The notes beneath the pieces are model-generated. The model was given only the letters and a program-made list of their open reading frames with translations. It did no database searches and was not told where the DNA came from. A stretch of DNA of 64,000 nt, taken from positions 156,792 to 220,791 of the forward strand of contig NZ_JAUSTO010000004.1 of assembly GCF_030812885.1 (NCBI RefSeq), written 5' to 3'. This DNA is from Moryella indoligenes. Lineage in GTDB: Bacteria; Bacillota; Clostridia; Lachnospirales; Lachnospiraceae. Positions 60,996-64,000 of the stretch are shown here, piece after piece (positions within the stretch are counted from its first letter, which is position 1; every line of letters starts with the position of its first letter). Made by a program: the position numbers and the translations under genes.

Positions 60996-63464
60996 ATGGA
61001 ACCGAATGTATTTGATAAAGTTCAGGAAGTTGATCTGAAAAAAACCATGGAGAAATCCTACATCGACTATGCGATGAGTGTAATTGCCGCACGCGCACTG
61101 CCGGATGTGAGGGACGGTCTGAAGCCGGTTCAGAGAAGAATACTCTACTCCATGATAGAGCTGAATAACGGTCCGGATAAGCCACACAGAAAATGTGCCC
61201 GTATCGTCGGCGATACCATGGGTAAATATCATCCGCACGGTGACTCCTCTATTTACGGTGCTCTTGTTAATATGGCGCAGGAGTGGGCGATGCGCTACAC
61301 TCTGGTCGACGGGCATGGAAATTTTGGCTCTGTAGATGGAGACGGAGCAGCGGCAATGCGTTACACCGAGGCAAGACTCTCCAAAATTGCGATGGAGATG
61401 CTCTCCGACATCAATAAGGACACAGTCGATTTTGCTCCGAACTTTGATGAGACAGAGAAGGAACCTGTCGTTTTGCCGAGCCGCTTCCCGAATCTGCTGG
61501 TCAATGGAACCCAGGGAATTGCGGTCGGTATGGCAACAAATATTCCACCGCATAATCTGCGAGAAGTGATCTCTGCTGTGGATAAGATCATTGAGGATCG
61601 CATGGAAGAGAGGATAACTTCGCTCGACGATGTTATTTCCCTCGTAAAAGGACCTGATTTCCCAACCGGTGCGATGATACTCGGAAAATCCGGAATTCAG
61701 GATGCCTATCGCACCGGGCGTGGCAAGATCAAGGTGCGGGCAATTACAGATATTGAGCCCATGCAGAACGGAAAGCACAGAATTATTGTGACTGAGCTTC
61801 CCTATATGGTAAATAAGGCGCGTCTCATCGAAAAAATTGCAGATCTTGTAAAGGACAGAAGAATTGACGGAATCACAGACCTGCGCGATGAGTCAAACCG
61901 TGAGGGAATGCGCATTGTAATTGAACTCAGAAAAGACGTTAATCCACAGATTGTTCTGAACAGACTTTTAAAGCACACACAGCTGGAGGATACCTTCGGC
62001 GTGATTATGCTGGCACTCGTGAACAATGAGCCTCATGTGCTGAATCTGCTTCAGATGCTGGAGTATTACCTGAAGCATCAGGAAGAAGTCGTCACAAGAA
62101 GAACCAGATATGATCTCAACAAAGCAGAAGAAAGGGCTCATATTTTACAGGGCCTGCTGATTGCTCTGGATCATATTGATGAAGTGATCAGAATTATTCG
62201 TGGAAGCGATACAGTTGCAATTGCAAAGCAGGAGCTGATGCAGCGCTTTGGTCTCTCAGAGGTGCAGGCACAGGCTATTGTGGATATGCGGTTGCGTACA
62301 TTGACAGGTCTTGAGAGAGGAAGGCTTGAGGCAGAATTCAAGGAGCTTGAGGAAAAAATCGCATATTATAAGAGTATACTTTCGGATGAGAAGATGCTGC
62401 TTGGCGTAATTCGAGATGAGATCAATCTGGTAGCAGAAAAGTATGGAGACGAGCGCAGGACTATATTCGGAATTGATGATGAAATGGATGCAGAGGATCT
62501 GATTCCGGATGAGGATATCGTTGTTGCGATGACAAATCTCGGCTATATCAAGAGAATGAGTCCGGACAATTTCCACAGCCAGAACAGAGGCGGCAAGGGA
62601 ATTAAGGGAATGCAGACCATAGAAGATGATTTTATGACAGATCTGCTGATGACGACCTCACATCATTCCATTGACTTCTTTACCAGTAAGGGTAAGGTTT
62701 ACAGGCTTAAGGCATACCAGATTCCAGATGCCGGAAGGACCGCAAGAGGTACGGCAATTGTAAATCTTCTGCAGCTGCAGCCGGATGAAAAGATTACAGC
62801 AATGATTCCTTTTAATAATGAGGGAAATGATAAATATCTCTTTATGGCAACCAGATCCGGTATGGTAAAGAAGACCAAGCTTTCGCAGTATGCAAATGTG
62901 CGAAAGAACGGTCTCACTGCAATCGTACTCCGTGAGGGAGATGAGCTGATAGAGGTGAAGGCCTCCAGTGGCGATGAAGATATTATCCTTGTCAGCAAAA
63001 AGGGAATGAGCATCATCTTCTCTGAGAGAGATGTCCGAAAAACAGGCAGAAGCTCTATGGGAGTCAAGGGGATGAAACTCGCTTCTGATGATGAGGTTGT
63101 CGGCATGCAGCTGACCAGACAGGGAGAGGCTCTTCTCACTGTATCAGAATTTGGTATGGGGAAGCGAACTCTGCTCAGTGAATTCCGGAGACAAAATCGC
63201 GGTGGGCGCGGACTGATCTGCCATAAGCTGACAGACAAGACAGGGGATCTTATCGGAGCAAAGCTCGTAAATAATGAGAGGGAGATACTTCTGATTACAA
63301 ATGAGGGGATACTGATTAGAATTGCAGTATCGGATATCTCTGTTATAGGAAGAAATACTTCAGGCGTAAAGCTGATGAGCATAGACAGAGAGTCAAATAT
63401 CCGTGTTGCGAGTATCGCTAAGGTGAGGGAGTCAGCAGAAAAGGATGAAGAAACAGAGAATTAA
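60996..63464 (+). CDS. gyrA: DNA gyrase subunit A
   Basis: 822 residues. ALPDVRDGLKPVQRRILYSM at the start, the quinolone-region sequence KYHPHGDSSIYGALVNMAQE, and the catalytic Tyr in AAMRYTEARLSKIA. The C-terminal beta pinwheel has the GyrA box as QNRGGKG (consensus QRRGGRG), which supports gyrase over ParC. Position 83-equivalent is Ser (GDSSIY), the usual susceptible residue. It is 16 bases after gyrB; the end overlaps the next small gene. Confidence 0.97.
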   Translation: MEPNVFDKVQEVDLKKTMEKSYIDYAMSVIAARALPDVRDGLKPVQRRILYSMIELNNGPDKPHRKCARIVGDTMGKYHPHGDSSIYGALVNMAQEWAMRYTLVDGHGNFGSVDGDGAAAMRYTEARLSKIAMEMLSDINKDTVDFAPNFDETEKEPVVLPSRFPNLLVNGTQGIAVGMATNIPPHNLREVISAVDKIIEDRMEERITSLDDVISLVKGPDFPTGAMILGKSGIQDAYRTGRGKIKVRAITDIEPMQNGKHRIIVTELPYMVNKARLIEKIADLVKDRRIDGITDLRDESNREGMRIVIELRKDVNPQIVLNRLLKHTQLEDTFGVIMLALVNNEPHVLNLLQMLEYYLKHQEEVVTRRTRYDLNKAEERAHILQGLLIALDHIDEVIRIIRGSDTVAIAKQELMQRFGLSEVQAQAIVDMRLRTLTGLERGRLEAEFKELEEKIAYYKSILSDEKMLLGVIRDEINLVAEKYGDERRTIFGIDDEMDAEDLIPDEDIVVAMTNLGYIKRMSPDNFHSQNRGGKGIKGMQTIEDDFMTDLLMTTSHHSIDFFTSKGKVYRLKAYQIPDAGRTARGTAIVNLLQLQPDEKITAMIPFNNEGNDKYLFMATRSGMVKKTKLSQYANVRKNGLTAIVLREGDELIEVKASSGDEDIILVSKKGMSIIFSERDVRKTGRSSMGVKGMKLASDDEVVGMQLTRQGEALLTVSEFGMGKRTLLSEFRRQNRGGRGLICHKLTDKTGDLIGAKLVNNEREILLITNEGILIRIAVSDISVIGRNTSGVKLMSIDRESNIRVASIAKVRESAEKDEETEN

Positions 63465-63663
63465 GATTTTTCTGAAGCTATTACTGGGGCTTTTCTTCTG
63501 TACTCTGTCACAGCTCATGACAAATCGAATGAACAGCCTGAGCAGCACTGCCGGACTGACAGACTATATATATGTAGGAGTACCAGGCGTAGCTGCAATA
63601 TATTGTTTCATAAATATGTATTTTTCATATAAAAAATACATAAAGGAAACAGGAACAAAATGA
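63445..63663 (+). CDS. Small membrane protein overlapping the end of gyrA
   Basis: 72 residues. Two likely transmembrane helices (KIFLKLLLGLFFCTLSQLM; DYIYVGVPGVAAIYCFINMYF, in pieces) with a basic start and end. Overlaps gyrA by 20 bases, so it would be translated by coupling. No family recognised. The hydrophobic pattern and Lys-rich ends support a real protein. Confidence 0.6.
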   Translation: MKKQRIKIFLKLLLGLFFCTLSQLMTNRMNSLSSTAGLTDYIYVGVPGVAAIYCFINMYFSYKKYIKETGTK

Positions 63664-63686
63664 ACTAAAATAAGCGGCAAATCAGG

Positions 63687-63716
63687 TTGACAAAGCAAAG
63701 GAACATCCTGTATAAT
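63687..63716 (+). promoter_or_regulatory. Promoter of tRNA-Ser
   Basis: TTGACA (63687-63692) and TATAAT (63711-63716) with an 18-base spacer, 14 bases before the tRNA. Confidence 0.85.
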
Positions 63717-63730
63717 TTGATTTGCACTTT

Positions 63731-63820
63731 GGAGAAATACTCAAGAGGCCGAAGAGGCCCCCCTGCTAAGGGGGTAGGTCGGGTAATACCGGCGCGAGGG
63801 TTCAAATCCCTCTTTCTCCG
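63731..63820 (+). tRNA. tRNA-Ser (anticodon GCT)
   Basis: Acceptor stem GGAGAAA/TTTCTCC with discriminator G, an anticodon stem CCCCC/GGGGG around CTGCTAA, a long variable arm (class II) and a T-loop GTTCAAATC. CCA is not encoded. Decodes AGC/AGU. Confidence 0.96.
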
Positions 63821-63845
63821 CTGAAAAGCAGACAGAAAAAAACTG

Positions 63846-63874
63846 TTGACAAATTGCTTTTCACTTGATAGACT
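63846..63874 (+). promoter_or_regulatory. Strong promoter, probably of an rRNA operon beyond the window
   Basis: TTGACA (63846-63851), a 17-base spacer with TG before the -10, then TAGACT (63869-63874). The following bases contain GAACCTTGAAAATCAAA, which resembles pre-16S leaders of Clostridia, and no ORF. In Bacillus an rRNA operon also follows gyrA. Confidence 0.65.
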
Positions 63875-64000
63875 GTCTAAGTTGCCTCTCACGGAAGGGG
63901 CGACGCAGAACCTTGAAAATCAAAGATCAGACAGTACACACAACCCTGAAAATTCTAAAAAGAATTTCAAAAGAAGAACCAAACCAAGTAAAACGGGTAA

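Overview
The window is chromosomal DNA from a Firmicute, most likely a member of the Lachnospiraceae. The evidence is the gene content and order: rpmH-rnpA-yidD-yidC-jag-mnmE-mnmG-rsmG-parA-parB diverging from dnaA-dnaN-yaaA-recF-gyrB-gyrA, the glgC/glgD pair, spoVG, DUF4317 and DUF4446 proteins, and a V-type rather than F-type ATPase. The family is an inference; the genus cannot be fixed from the sequence. Base composition is mixed: the 2-36 kb part looks GC-rich and the dnaA-proximal part visibly more AT-rich.

Layout. 1-2047: one end of an IS66-family element, apparently dead, with separate lesions in tnpA, tnpB and tnpC. 2.2-16 kb: mostly minus-strand housekeeping and regulatory genes (RpiR-type regulator, SGNH hydrolase, HflK/HflC, KtrA/KtrB potassium uptake, DUF4317 protein, ECF sigma/anti-sigma pair, endonuclease III, mannonate-dehydratase-like enzyme, thioredoxin, TrmB, two tRNA-Lys) plus plus-strand aroK and one small unknown gene. 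16.3-27.4 kb: a plus-strand block with a membrane protein bearing an SH3b domain, a nine-gene V-type ATPase operon and a D-Ala-D-Ala carboxypeptidase. 27.5-31.2 kb: minus-strand glgC-glgD-spoVG-exonuclease. 31.5-35.9 kb: asnS and an SbcCD-like nuclease/ATPase pair.

35.9-43.5 kb is the accessory-looking part: a two-component system, then a small unknown gene, a large LRR/SpaA/Cna-B-type surface protein, an ECF sigma factor fused to a transmembrane segment and an Ig-like exterior, and an exported membrane-anchored protein. The last three overlap each other and look like a self-contained cell-surface signalling unit. I consider this the best candidate for an undescribed system.

43.5-64 kb is the replication-origin region. 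Three parS sites lie between parA and rsmG, a cluster of DnaA boxes lies between rpmH and dnaA, and an array of nested hairpins built on a 72-bp tandem repeat lies between dnaN and the S4-domain gene. After gyrA come a small membrane protein, a tRNA-Ser and a strong promoter with what looks like a pre-16S leader, so an rRNA operon probably begins just beyond the window.
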